Assembly: GCF_011397635.1 (NCBI RefSeq)
Contig: NC_064759.1
Coordinates: forward strand, 17,508,428-17,572,427
Direction of reading: 5' to 3'
Source of the DNA: Epinephelus fuscoguttatus
Taxonomy: Eukaryota > Chordata > Actinopteri > Perciformes > Serranidae
DNA length: 64,000 nucleotides
Position 1 is the first letter of the stretch. Each line of letters begins with the position of its first letter. Below the pieces are notes generated by a model. The model worked only from the letters and a program-made list of their open reading frames with translations. It did not search any database and was not told the DNA's origin. Positions 13,701 to 25,589 of this stretch are shown here, in pieces. Made by a program: the position numbers and the translations under genes.

Positions 13701-16700
13701 AGGCAGCACGTACCACGGTGTAAACATTATCATTACATCCTCTCTTAATCTATACATCATTTTACATCGCCCTTTATTCCCTCTATATCCTGCCTTGTTC
13801 AACAGAAAAGGTGGAATGAAAATGATTAAAAATAACAGAAGCTTGTCTACTAATAACTCCATGTCTGGTCTCTATGTAGATTTTGCCAGCTGATACATGG
13901 GCTTAAATTTTTCTGACAGCCATAGGATGATCTATGCGTTTGTGTAAATGTTTTAAGTAAAAGTCAGTGGCACATTTTTAGATCAGAATGCAGATGATTA
14001 GTATGCTAGTGTTTTAAACCATATATTCATCAGAACACAGGATGAATGCAGATGAACTTAAGCGCACCAGCAAAACATTTAAACAATCGATTACTCTCCA
14101 TGGCACTGTTTTTTTGTGCACGCTCGTGATTTATGGCTTTTGTTTGGGCTCTGCTGTGAAAGCTGTATTTTCTCCAGCTCTGTGTTTTTCTGTCTCTCCA
14201 CAGAGGACCCGACAGAGAAGGAGAGGATCCAGCAGAGCGCAGAGTGCTGTAGAAAGATCCTCAACCATGTCAATGAGGAGGTCAAAGTGATGGAGAACCT
14301 ATTGGTGAGAAACACACAATCCATCACTCAACACACTGTTATGTGGTGATTGGGCACCAATTGGAGTCTAGTAAATTCATTTTGAGACCTCTGAAGGCCT
14401 CTGCTTGTTAGACTACTTTTGCTCCTGTGCCGTCTGTCCTATGACCGGCTAACCTTTCTCTCTGCTCCCAGACTCTGAAGGACTACCAGCGAAGACTGGA
14501 CACATCAGGGCTCAAACCCAGTAATGAGCTTTATACTGAATATAAGGTGAGGCTCTGTCAGCAAAGTTTGTTTGCATGCAGTGTTGAGCATTGCAGAATT
14601 TAGTTCCTTGACATTTTTGTTGCAGGAAATGTTCTCATTATTCTCACTGTGTCTTTTCCAGAACATCGACCTGACGCATAAGAAGATGCTTTATGAAGGC
14701 CCTGTGACCTGGAGAGTCACAAAGGAGAAGGCAATTGGTAAATATATGCTTGTGTGTGCATGAAATGAATGCTAACTACCTGGGATTATCTGCTGCTGAA
14801 ACATAAACATTTCACAGACATTTAAAAATTGCAGAACCATTTTTTGTACCATTATTCATCAACATTAAACAATTAATTAGGCTCACATTTATATGTATTA
14901 CATTTAATTGGTGACTCTGAATTGCCCTAAGTTTTGAATGTGAGCATGGCTGGTTGCTGGGATAGGCTCCAGCCCCCCCACGACCCCTAACAGACCCCCA
15001 TTCAGAATAAATGAATGAATAATAAAATTAACTATCATGCAGGCATGTGCAGAGGGGGAGGCTGAGGGTGCTCGAGCACTTGCCCAATTGCCCCTTGATG
15101 TCCAAAGTGCCCATTTATTTCAGCATAACTTCTCACTTTTGATATACCAAGTAAAACGGCATCATTGCACATTACATGAAATCAAGTTAGAAGTTATTCT
15201 ACTTAAAGTACTCTTTTATTTTGAAAAGAAGGGAGCTCCAAATTAAAATATCATCAAGTAGCCAATAGCCATATCATCTTTGACCTGTGATATAAACCTT
15301 TCTTCGTGGATTTGCTGAAAGGGTGACGCTGACTATGACCATACAAAGGTTCATATGGTTTAAGTGTACAGTTTAGAGACTTATAAAAAGAAAGTCATCT
15401 GAAATTGCTACATAACATATTCAAAATTTCCTCATATAAGGAATTTCGTTAAAAAAATCTGTAACAGACTATATGAAATTTTAAAAGGATTCCTGTTCAG
15501 GACGACCCTGACTATGTCCAAATTTCATGTGATTGTTACGAAGGTGGCTTTCCGCTAAGTCACTGCATTGTAGCACGTCAGTGAGTTCTAATTGACGTGT
15601 GCCGTAGGAATGAGAGACCGTCAAGCAAAGTTAGGTCGCATAATTGCATTATCGCTCCACTACCTTCCTCCCTGACGCCATGACCATGGTCAAAAAGCTT
15701 AGGGCCTCCCAGGCATGCAACACACCTGGCTGCATTTCCTTGCCCGTCTAAACAAGGCCCTGTTTGTACGCGACTGTCACAGTGTTCACAAGTGGTATTA
15801 AAGGAAAATAAAATAAAAAGCAAACACAAGGATAATTGGCTCTTTACAGTTACAGGACTATTTTTGAGGCACTTGAAGAGGAAAACAGCTCAAACAACAT
15901 TTTAAGATTCATAATTTCCTCATTTTTACTTATCATAGTCCCCCTCTGTTGTCATTGGGTGGGGGACAGTGACAATAGCATGATGCAGTCTGGTGTTAGA
16001 TTCCATTTTACATTCAGTTTGAATATGGGTTGCAGTAATTCAACAGGTTATATCGGAAATTATGCTGGTATGTGGTGTTTTAAAGTATTGTTTCATATGC
16101 CCGCTTTTAACTTCGAGCACCTGCCCCTCTAAAGGTCTGCACAGCCCTGCTTTCACATTCAATTATCTGTTTCCAAAAGGCCAGAAAAACCCAACAGTGG
16201 TTTATTTTGAGATGTTGAGAACATTATTATCAATTTGTTTCCGTTCTCATTTCCCTTTTTCAAATTTGAAAAATCAATGTTAGCTAGAAGAGAAAACCCA
16301 GCTGCAGTTTAGGGTTTATTCTTTTTTTTTTCTTTTTTTTTTTTTCTTGAGGTCTCATTGGCCCCTTGGCTTCCTTTTTTATATACAGTTATGTTTAATA
16401 ACCCAATCTCAATTCAACTCAGTTCCACTTTATTTATTGATATATGGGCAAGTGTGTGCAGCCTGGATCAACAGATACCCAGACAATAGATGGAAACTAA
16501 AACAATCAAGGCCATAAGCTTTGTAAACTATATGTGGAATTGGTGACATATGCATTAATAAATAAATATAGATTCTAAAAAGAAGAGTCTAAAGTAATGA
16601 AGCCATACACATAAAAAATCAGCTGTAAGGCAGTGAGAAACAGAAAGCAGAGAACCTCTCTATCTCACTCTCTTCCATCTCTTCCTCCCTGTCTGTCTAC

Positions 16701-19700
16701 ATCTTGTCCACTTCACCGTCTTACTCCTTCTCCTCTCTGTCTCTCAGAGGTGCAGTGTGTGTTGCTCGGGGACCTGCTGGTGCTCTTACAGAGGCAGGAC
16801 GACAAGATGGTTCTCAAATGTCAGAGCAAGAGTAACATCGCCATGCAGGAGGGCAAGCAGATGCTGAGCCCCATCATCAAGCTGGACTCAGTCTTCCTAC
16901 GTGAGGTGGCCACAGGTTAGCTGCACACGACAGCGCAGTAGTTTCACAGACAAATACGCTCACTTACATTGCGGGATCGATATCATTCAGCCTTTTAATG
17001 TCTGCTTTTTTTCCTGCGCCGTCAGATCGGAAGGCTTTCTATGTGATATTTACCTGGGACAGCGGCGCTCAGATCTATGAACTGGTGGCTCAATCTGTTG
17101 GAGAGAGGAAAATGTAAGGATACACAGACTAACCATGTGTGTTTCTAAAGGTAAATGATAGGAGGAATGTAAGCTGATGTTTGTGTGTGTGTGTGTGTGT
17201 GTTTACAGCTGGACTGATGTGATTAAGTCAGCAGTGGATGATCTGAAGAAGAGTGGAGCACCCATGAGGTTGGCACTGCCTCCTGGAAGTGGAGGAGCTC
17301 CCTTCAGTCCCACGTATGTGTCAATCTGTGTGTGTGTGTGTGTGTGTGTGTGTTTGAAAGAGCAGGACGTATTCATCGGCTGCCAAAGTTCACCCATCTC
17401 GAGATATCTCATTTCTTTTGTCATTTTCTCCCCGTCAGGCTGAATGCCCCTTTGAGCCCGACTGAGAATGGGGGTTTGAAAAGCAGCAGTGGTGAGGCCG
17501 CAGCGCTTTATCAGCTGAGCACTTAATAAATGGCACAAATTTGTTATTGTTACACATTTCTGGAAAGCTGGAGCCAAAGTTAAGCTCTTTGTGTCTGTCT
17601 GTAGATCGAGATAAAGACAGCTTGACGGATGACAAGTCTTCAGACCCCAGGCACAGACTGATTGATTTCCTGTCAGACAAAGGCTTCGACTTGATAGGCC
17701 ACTCCAACAGTGATCAGGAGAAGGTGGCCAACAGTGCTTTGGATGAAGGTGAATGACGGGGTTCCTTGTGGCTCTACAGATGATTTCTATATCTTTATTG
17801 TCTTTCCTTTCCTTCATAGCAGCGTGCCTGTGCTTCTAATGAAATGTGTCTCCTGTGTTAGTCATGTCACTGAAAAGGCTGCTGGTCGGCAGCATCAGTC
17901 TATCAGAAGACTCTCAGCCTGACGAAGAAAACGGAGAGGACCAATCCGAGAGGCCCGGTCAAGAATCAGATAGCTGTCAGTCAACAGGTAGGTGTTTGTG
18001 TTTTTTTAAAGGAATAGTTTGACAATTTCGAAAATTCACTCATTCAGTCAGTAAATACAAGTAAATAAGTGTAAAAAATGGCAAGTTGCGGTTTTACAGA
18101 GGTTAGTATGCCAGATGTTTGCTGGCCGTGAGCTGTGACTTCATGAAATCATCTCCATGATTTTAAAGTTAGCAGGCGTTGCTCAGAGCCAAGAAAGGTT
18201 GTGTTATTTTGGACAAATAAAACAAGCAAGGTATAACAAGTTATTCAGAGGTGCTGATAGGCTCTTTGGACGGAGCCAGGCTTGCTGTTTCCACCTGTCT
18301 CCAGGCTTAATGTAACCAGTTGACTCTAGTGTTGTCTGCGTTGTGTTGCGGATAACTTTGGAGGCGGTCTCCGTTTATTCCTGACAACTGACAGTGAGAG
18401 GTGAAAACAAAATCTTCCCTCAATCATGACCATTTAACTCATGCCCCTCTTCCATGGAGTTCAACAGCAAAAGGGCGGCCATGTTACTTTCAATTCAGTG
18501 CAATAAAACACGGAGAACATATCTGACAGCAAGAGGTAAAAACTAAATCTCTGTCAGTTACAACCATATAAACTTGAGCCCCTATACAGTTCAAGTTACA
18601 CAGGAATATGTTTTATAGGTCAGCTCATAAACATATCTTAACAGCGCTAAAACACAGAAATCACTACAAGCACAATGTCGCTTACCTCTCCCATGGAGTA
18701 CAACAGCAAAAGGGGAGAAGCAAGGCAGGAGACACCACATTATAGGTAGGGTACCCCCCAAAGGTGAACGTAGGGGTACAGTATCAAACATTCCACATTG
18801 TGACTATGGAGGCCTAAGTGTGTGTCAGGGAATAACAACCGAAAGAAATTTTGTGTAATTATAATACTTAATAACACAAATGTACATCTGACTTTGTTAC
18901 ACATTTTACTGCTGTAGCATTGACCCTGTTACATTCATGCTAAGCTAAGTTAGCTGTCTCCTAGCTGTAGCTTCATATTTAACAGATCTATTCATCTAAT
19001 TATCTGCCAATAAGCAAATGAGTGTAATTCCAAAAATGTCACACTGAGTGGTGCGGTGGTAGTTAATGAGATGGGTGTCCTTCTCAATAGATGAGTAGGT
19101 TACCACAAAGGAAGTGGGTGAACTCTCCTGTATATTCTAATATACCCTCTATAACCTCGACTAAAGCACTATTCATTTAAACAGCATGTTTAATTTTGGT
19201 TGTATAGCTTCATAGCCTTCATAAAAGTCCAGATGTTGCCTCCATAATCAATCAGCTGCTTCATTTTGTTTCCTCTCTTCATCACAAAACAAAACAAAAT
19301 TCCCTCAGAATAGTTAAAAAACACAAGCCTCTCTTTCGCAGAATTTTTAAACGTGTCATGTTCTTCTCAAACCTTTCTGCATGACCAGATAAGGCTCAGT
19401 TCAGGGTGTTTGCAGGTCCCAAAATATTTTTTAATTTTTTTTTTATAAATTTTAGGCTGTAGATATTATTAAATAGTATTGCATTTGAATTTTCAGAGAT
19501 CTTAATTGACACAAATGCTTTACCTAATTTGGTTTCTCCGTCTTTTGATTACCTTTTGTTGAACTGAGTCAAGCTCTTCTGAGTGAAAGTCCACATTTCT
19601 GATGTTAGAAATCTTTAAATCTACCACTGAAACCACCTGTTGGCAAAATGTAGATCAGCCTAACTCAGTCTAACGACCACCATATGCCCACAGCCTACCT

Positions 19701-20615
19701 CTGCACAGGACCACATGTACTTTTAGGCTGTACTACTTATCTTTACACCTGCCTGCTGTATTTGAATAAGAAATAGATAATTTGTGAAACAGTTTTATTG
19801 GTCAGAATCTACTGCAGTTAGAAACAACGCTGACTCATGACACATCTAAATTGAGTCTTTCCGTTCACAGAAGAAAGCCAGACAACAGACAGGGGAGCGG
19901 AGGAGGAGAACGATAACTCTTGTGAAAAAGAAGGCGCGGGGACGAAGGCAGAGGAGGAGAGGAGCATCAGTGCACCGCTGGTGTTGTCCCAGGAGAGGAT
20001 GGAGGAAGTGTGCAGGAGGCTCCACAGTCTGGAGGAACAACTAAAGAGACTACAGGTGAGGGGAGGTGAACAGAGAGAGAGAATATAGAAGGAAAAAAAG
20101 CACGGAGCAGGTAGTATGACAGGGGCAGATAAAGATGAGAGACATAACAAAAGATGGGAGCCGACTGGAAAGAGACACACAGTTGGGCATCAAGGATTTC
20201 ACTGAGGATAACTTAAGTAAGGAGCGAGCTGTGGTATACTTTGGACAAATGGGGCCAAAATGGCACAAAAGAGAAACTAGAGAATAGAAAACCATTTAAC
20301 CGCTGCTGTTATTGCTTGGCTGAAAATTGCCTTGTGAAATTGGACTTCTCTGAAAATGGCTATTATGTCCAGCGCTTGCAATGGGATGTGTCAGAGAAGC
20401 AGCGAGGGAGACGAAGAGAGGATGTTAAGAGGAGGAGGTTGAAGTGTGTGTGTGCATGTGTGTGTGCATGTGTGTGAGGGGGTGGGGATGCGAATGCCTG
20501 TCCTCAGTTCCTAAGGTGATATTGATTTTGTGTGTTGCAGACTGTAGAAGAGGAGCACCACAGGCTGCAGGAGGCCCTTTCCAAGTTCTCACTGGAGGGG
20601 GGTCACTTCCAGTAA
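1774..20615 (+). CDS. arhgef1: Rho guanine nucleotide exchange factor 1-like (p115-RhoGEF/Lsc), DH-PH protein
   Basis: Activates RhoA by GDP release downstream of G-alpha-12/13, in cytosol and at the membrane. Exons read by eye: 1774-1793 (proposed start), 1889-1918, 2841-2952, 3141-3216, 3445-3474, 4366-4566, 4907-5051, 8303-8467, 10927-11117, 11222-11368, 11706-11788, 12130-12255, 12370-12484, 14204-14304, 14472-14546, 14662-14737, 16748-16915, 17026-17113, 17209-17313, 17439-17491, 17605-17748, 17862-17987, 19871-20055, 20541-20615 (TAA). All phases join, giving 878 residues. Residues about 7-50 match the ARHGEF1 segment after the RGS-like domain (SDEEK, MKHLGVKT). A Ser/Pro/Arg-rich linker follows. 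The DH domain is at about 318-520 (RQEVINELFATEHAHVRML, QRLTKYPLLLENI) and the PH domain at about 540-667 (YEGPVTWRVTKEKA, FYVIFTWDSGAQIYELVAQ, ERKIW). An acidic tail ends in a coiled coil (about 825-870). Linker and tail are longer than in human. From exon 1889 onward the model is firm. The first exon is uncertain, and the RGS-like domain could lie upstream of the window. Confidence 0.93.
1919..2840. other. arhgef1 intron with a long pyrimidine tract
   Basis: The notable content is a C/T-rich strand-asymmetric tract at about 2390-2590, rich in CTCCTCC and CTTCC. It creates artificial Pro/Ser/Leu-rich frames on + and Arg/Lys/Glu-rich frames on -. No exon or repeat was recognised elsewhere in this intron. 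Confidence 0.6.
3842..4309. mobile_element. Non-autonomous hAT-type miniature element
   Basis: The left end reads TAGGGCTACACGATAT and the right end ATATATTGTGCAGCCCTA, an imperfect terminal inverted repeat of about 17 bases. The element is about 468 bases, AT-rich and has no coding capacity. Flanking octamers ATCTGCTT and ATTTCCTT match at six of eight positions, as expected of an aged 8-base hAT target duplication. It sits inside an arhgef1 intron (3475-4365) and ends 56 bases before the next exon. Confidence 0.75.
5344..5365 (+). other. Candidate 22-base cryptic or poison micro-exon of arhgef1
   Basis: A branch-like GCTAAC and CTGCAG acceptor precede 22 bases ending in CAG|gtgaac. Joined to the upstream exon (ends 5051, phase 2) it reads RFETDPDQ. 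Joined onward to the 8303 exon it hits TAG at once, because it shifts phase to 0. The constitutive model therefore skips it. It could be a regulated exon that triggers decay, part of a two-exon cassette whose partner I did not find, or a chance match. Confidence 0.25.
5965..6545. mobile_element. Foldback (palindromic) miniature element
   Basis: Two arms of roughly 200-240 bases are inverted copies of each other around a spacer centred near 6240. GTGTACTGTTTAGCTGT in the left arm (about 6173-6190) matches the reverse complement of ACAGCTAAACAGTACAC in the right arm (about 6282-6300). Further out, AAAACCAATCAGAGC pairs with GCTCTGATTGGTGGTTTT, and GAGACAG with CTGTCTC. It lies in the large arhgef1 intron 5052-8302. 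The rest of that intron holds no exon that I can support. Confidence 0.7.
9590..10570. mobile_element. Second foldback element, diverged
   Basis: The left arm at about 9610-9785 and the right arm at about 10370-10550 are diverged inverted copies. TTGATTAAAACAGT and CATGTTTCAT in the left arm match the reverse complement of the right arm, as do the outer GAAGTAACAAAA / TTTTGTTACTTC ends. The central 580 bases show no coding region. The element lies in the arhgef1 intron 8468-10926, whose remainder holds nothing recognisable. Confidence 0.55.
12905..13345. repeat. Inverted repeat with an 18-base perfect core
   Basis: TTGCACACTGAGTCTGAA at 12910-12927 recurs as its exact reverse complement at 13307-13324. 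A third copy with one mismatch in its 14-base core lies near 13388, also inverted. The flanks are diverged. This probably represents an old foldback or DNA-transposon remnant in the arhgef1 intron 12485-14203. No exon was recognised in the rest of this intron. Confidence 0.5.
14920..15015. repeat. Interspersed-repeat tail
   Basis: The stretch containing GCTGGGATAGGCTCCAGCCC followed by an ATGAATGAATAA tail resembles the 3' tail of a repeat that I remember as very abundant in fish genomes. The family was not identified with certainty. It abuts the hAT-like element that begins at 15040. Confidence 0.5.
15040..16149. mobile_element. Decayed hAT-like DNA transposon
   Basis: The left end CAGGCATGTGCAGAG with nearby GGTGCTCGAGCAC mirrors the right end, whose reverse complement starts CAGGGCTGTGCAGA and contains GGTGCTCGAAG. 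The flanking octamers CTATCATG and CTTTCACA match at five of eight positions. No transposase frame survives. It occupies most of the arhgef1 intron 14738-16747. Confidence 0.55.
17181..17203 (+). repeat. (GT)n microsatellite abutting a splice acceptor
   Basis: About 11 GT units end five bases before the acceptor AG of the arhgef1 exon 17209-17313. A second run of about 13 units (17327-17352) starts about 14 bases after that exon's donor. The exon is therefore flanked on both sides by GT repeats, a class bound by TDP-43 and CELF proteins when transcribed as UG. Confidence 0.8.
18010..19050. mobile_element. Palindromic miniature element split by a later insertion
   Basis: The start AAAGGAATAGTTTGACA and the segments CAAGTTGCGGTTTTAC and GGAGCCAGGCTTGCTGTTTCC match, from memory, one arm of a foldback repeat common in percomorph fishes. 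GCTAAGCTAAGTTAGC and GTAGCTTCATATTTAAC near 18940-18980 match its far end. About 600 bases between roughly 18330 and 18930 do not belong to it and appear inserted. The whole lies in the arhgef1 intron 17988-19870. Family assignment is from recall only. Confidence 0.5.
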
Positions 20616-23600
20616 GACACCATCACGCCACCTGCTGGCCACTAGGTGAGACACCAAACCATTTAAAGTATATTGTGTGTATTTAAAGTATTGTTAAAAT
20701 ATTTAAAGTGATGCTCAAGTATAATTTAAACAGAAGAATCTGATTAAGTATCATTGTTAATCATCAGGGGTTTAGATTTAGCTTCAGACACAAGATGTTT
20801 TCCAACAACATAATGGGAATGTGTGCGACTTTCTGCACCAATCCAGCAAAAAATATGAATAAAAATAGAACTGGTTAGATAGATAAATAATAAAAATGCT
20901 TAATGATATTACAGTTGCTTTGCACACTATTAGATTAAACCATTAAAACTACAGAGAATGAAATAGAGTAAAATACTGAACAATAAGATAAAAAGGATGA
21001 AATAGACATAATGGATAAAATATATTAGATCTAAAATATGACACACCTTTACTGATAACTGTAATGCTGCCTGCTTAAAATCATTTTTAGTTTATATGAT
21101 AGTGATGTTGTCACAGTTTGTTTTTTACTTGCACTTAATAGCATTTGAAATGGCAATCCCAGAGGCTTTTCAACATGTGCATTACTGCAAAAAATAATTG
21201 TTTTAATTACTGTTAATGTTTACGACAGTCTTTCTGATATTCTCTGCTACTAAGAAGAATCACTGTTGTCCTGCTAGAAGCCTTGCTATATTTGTCCTTT
21301 AATTATGCTTTTAGATTGTATGCCCTCAGTGTCAGTTTTTCCCTATAGTATTGAATATCTATATTTTTTGAGGTATTAAATCAAAATTAGAAATTCCAGT
21401 ATCATGACAGCACTACTTGGTAGAGACTTGATGGTCACTTAATGGATCTTCTTAGAGAGTAGCATCTGTAAATTAAAATAAAACTTGGATTTCTTTGTTA
21501 GATAATTTTTCTAGCCAAGAAGGAAGCACAGTGGACAGACTTTTGGCAGGTTGTCTTCCTGGCCCAAACAACCTCCATAAGTAAGATAGGGCGTCTTGTA
21601 TCTAGCCTGAGAGGTGGGCAAACATGTCTGAAAATCACATGCTGTGACTCAGTCAACTATTTTTATTTTTAATCTGATCTCATCTGCATTTTCACAGCTA
21701 TTAAGTTGGGAAAACTGATTAGAGAAATTTTAGTGACAAACTATGAAATCAGTCAGTGAATCAATGAAACTCTGGGAAAATAAGAGGAACAAAAACAGGA
21801 TTTCAAGAACAGTGGAGAAAGACATTTCCACAGTGGAATGTTTTGCCCTTGCGCATGATCAAGCTTTGTATGTTTTTTAATCTTTCATTCAAACTATCCC
21901 TTGTCTGTTTTTTTCCCGTGTAGATTTCTACTGGTGCTGGTTTGGAGTGCGAGAGTGACTTTCAGAGGCTTCCCTGGAAATTCCTAAACCCTCACAAGTC
22001 ATGCCTGGACCCTTTGCTGCATTAGGGGGCTTTATGCACAGTGCAGTGGTTCAGTGACGAACATGGGAGGTGTGTGCATGTGTATGTGTGTCTGTTTGTG
22101 TGCATGCTTGGTAGAGAGGTATACAAAGACAAAAAAAACAAACAAAAAAAAACGGGACATCCTACTTTTGAGTGGGAGGTTGTTTTTTGCAGAGAGGTGC
22201 CAAAAAAAAAAGAAGAAGCAATATTTTGCTGTGAGAGAGATGCTGCCTAACAAAATGTAGTGATTGCAATCTGCTGTAACACACATACGCACACCGGAGA
22301 CATGCACGCTAGAGAATGATTTACATTATTGCCAATAGCAGACGTGCAGTAAAGGAGAAATCCTATGTTTGCCCGCCAGGTTCGCTCTAACCAGGTGGAA
22401 GCCTTAAGGGGCCAATGTAGCGTTTGAAGATGTATGGAAATACTACTGCTGATATATAGTGTTATTTCTAGTCTATGCCAAAGCACCACGGAGATGCACT
22501 TTTTTCTGATCAAACCAAGTTGAACCCACACTGTTTATGCGAAATTTATTTACTCTCTATGTAGTGCCGTTTTTGAACAGTTGGGCTTCACGTGGGCAGC
22601 ACTCATTATTGAAAAGATTGCATGCGTGAAAGTGTGTGTATGTGTGTTACAAAGTTTTTTAATTAAGGATGTGCTTATTTTGAGGGTTCTTACTGTCATT
22701 AGGTCACATAGAAACATTTATAAATAGTAGCACTATAGGTAATCATGCTGTTAATAATGGAGTCTTTTTTTTTTTCTTTTTTTTTTTTTTGTATTTACCA
22801 CTTTTATTTATTCCTCTGAGTTCCGATTGGTCAGCGAGTTGCCTCACCTGAGTGAAACTGTTACCGCACTGGGCCAAAGAAAAAGAATGTGTTCGAGAAA
22901 AGACGAAACGCAAGAACCTGGAATGTGTAACGTAGATCAAGGTAGAGAGAGAAGGAGAGAGATGTTAGAAAGGGACGGGGCGGAGTTTAGAGGTTGCTTT
23001 GGGTATTTGAAGCCGGCTTGAACCAGACGGTCATGAGAAGATGTGTAGAGAACATGAGAGTAGGATTTCTGCTCACTGTATTAAGAAATGTAGACACACA
23101 TACACACACACCTACAGACACTGAGAGCCCAGTGCTACAGAAGTATTCACAAAGGTCACTCAGTGCCAGCATCATTTCCGCAGTGTCACCTTCCTCCTGA
23201 TTCACAGCTCCTGATCCAAAACACGGACTTAAGACGGGGTTATAAACTGTATTATATGATGTTAGATTCTCATGTTCTTAGCAAAAGATTCTATTTTTTC
23301 CCTGATAGCAATATTTGTATCAAAACTGAGCTCTGTGTTTGTATTTTATTCAGCAGTTGATTGTAATTATGATGATGTTGATGATATAATTTCTGAGTAG
23401 TGGCATAACTGTGGCTGTGCACACAGGACCAAAGACATAAAGCACCGTTAGATCCTCATACGAGCTGTAATTCTCTTAACGACATGCTTCATCTGCGTAC
23501 AGTAGTAGCGTGTCACTTAATGCCGATGCAGGACTGGTCGCTCACAGCCTGCAGCCGCTTTTCCTCTCCCCAAACTCCAGCATTTGGCAACAAGTAGCTG

Positions 23601-25000
23601 AGGAATATTAGACTGCCTTCACCTTATGGCCAAACTGAAACTGTAGATCAGTGATTCCTTGCAAACACTTCAGTGCAGCTCGTGGTGTGACAGGATAGAG
23701 TTATTGAACACGTGGGACCAGCTCCAGCAGCAGAGAAACACCCAACAAGACGGTGAAGCCACATGAGGACACAGAGGAAACGTTTAAGGGTTTGGAGGAA
23801 GGAAAACGGCAGTCTCAGTCGTCAGCACTGTGATCACGATCACTTCCTGACACGCATTCTCACTGTTGTTGCCACAGCTACAAAACAAAACTGCAAAACT
23901 CAGTGCCATTACATTCACACGATGCTAAATTATATGAGTTTGTGTTTGAACATCACTGCCATCTCTCCCCACGTCTTCCTCTTAGAAACTGTAAATAGGT
24001 GTTAGCTCGAAGGACAAAAACAAATTGTGATGAAAACGTAAATTTGCCCTCCTGTTAACTACGTACAGCTCTTGATGCTCACTTGTGATGGCATGATCAC
24101 CTTTTCCTACCATACAGTTTTATCATATGTTACCTAAATGGGTCGGGGAGGTTTTGTTACTGTTTTTCTTTTTTCCCCAAACAAGTTTTTGTAATTATGT
24201 GCTATGCATTTGGCTGTAATGGTGAGAGAGACAGGACTTGTCTGTAACTTGTCTATGCATGAATGAGTTTAACAAGCATTGCAAATATTGTAACAACAAA
24301 TTCCTGTTTTGTTTTTTTTTTGTTGTTGGTGTGCACGATAAAGTGTTGACCCGCTCTGTACTGTGGCTATCCAGCTTACCGATGGGATCCATTTAAACAG
24401 ATCATCTCAGCCGGGGATTTTTAACTGTCCAGCTGCAGTGGTCAGCAGGTGAAACCCAGTAAACACCAGCTTCACTCGCTGTCTCTCCTCCTGACGCTTT
24501 TCCTCGTGCATTCTATATACAAATACCTAGATGTATAGAACATGTATTTATAGAGTGGTGCCTTGTTCCGACGATCTTCATCAAGGGCTCTTCGGCCTAC
24601 AAACACAATCACCGTTTCGTCTGCGCTCTTTCATGGAGGACTGTGACCTCTGACAGTGGAAGACGACGACGAAAAGACTGATAACGATTGAGAGATGATC
24701 CCAGGATCCTGCTTTTGTGTCCACCTCCATTACAGCAATAGGATGCGAGCCCTCCGCCGACTCAGCCAGCCAGTGCCCTGTGTAGAAAAGACATTGCTCC
24801 ATGTCATGCAGGCATCTGCCATCTTGTCTATCTATAAACAATGAATATGCAAGAACTATACTGTGTATTTGGGTTTTGATTTTTATCTTGTAAGAGGCTC
24901 TTTAATGATGTATACTTAAGGAAAATTGTGGTACGTTCTGTTTTTTAATTCTTCATTTTTTAAATAAATTGGGGAAATAAATTCCTGTTTTGTCCTTTTA
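20616..25000 (+). other. arhgef1: arhgef1 3' untranslated region, probably with an intron
   Basis: After the TAA at 20613-20615, a good donor (CTAG|gtgaga, intron from 20646) and a strong acceptor (ttttttcccgtgtag, exon from 21924) suggest a spliced 3' UTR. An early AATAAA at 20858-20863 could instead end a short message. The distal part contains A- and T-rich homopolymers (22130-22210, 22767-22790) and no coding region. Confidence 0.45.
24963..24981 (+). terminator. Polyadenylation signals for arhgef1
   Basis: Two AATAAA hexamers at 24963-24968 and 24976-24981 precede the T/GT-rich sequence CTGTTTTGTCC. They are the best candidates for the distal 3' end of arhgef1. The next gene's start codon is about 1.57 kb further on. 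Confidence 0.6.
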
Positions 25001-25589
25001 TATAGTCATGAGTCCGCACCTGTGTTAGAATAACTTGTGAGCTAATGGTTCTGGGTTCATGGTTAGTTTGGTTTGACTCTTTATAAACACAGGGTTTAGA
25101 GAGGATCCTTCGTATGTCATTTCATAAACCATATCCCAAGATTTTAATACATCCTCCTCAGACCCTGTGTCGTCATGAGCACATCACATTTTGGGATTAC
25201 TTGACCTTATACTTCATTCTACTTAACTTAGACCTGTTGTCCTCGTTCGTGGACACTTTTTGTGCCATCTAGTGATAATAAGAGCACGATACACTAATCC
25301 ATGTAAAAACAAGACGGCAGGCATCTCTTCCAAGTCAGTCTGCAGCCGATCCTGATACAAAAGTCGACAAGATCCAGAACCTGATCACAATTTATGGTTG
25401 AAACTTGTTTATTTATGATTGATAATGTTATTTGTTTGATTTGGCGAGAAATTTGACCAATTTTAGCAACAGTAACACTGAAGTTCTCATTTTAGGACTT
25501 TGGGATTTTATTGTTGTCTCCTTTGAGGACATTGGGACTTAATTATTGTTAACATAGTTTTTTTAATATATACTTATATAGTCCTACTG

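Noticed and set aside
17203..17817. 204-codon minus-strand open frame
   Set aside because: It is the antisense shadow of several arhgef1 exons and the GT microsatellites (read as repeated His-Thr).
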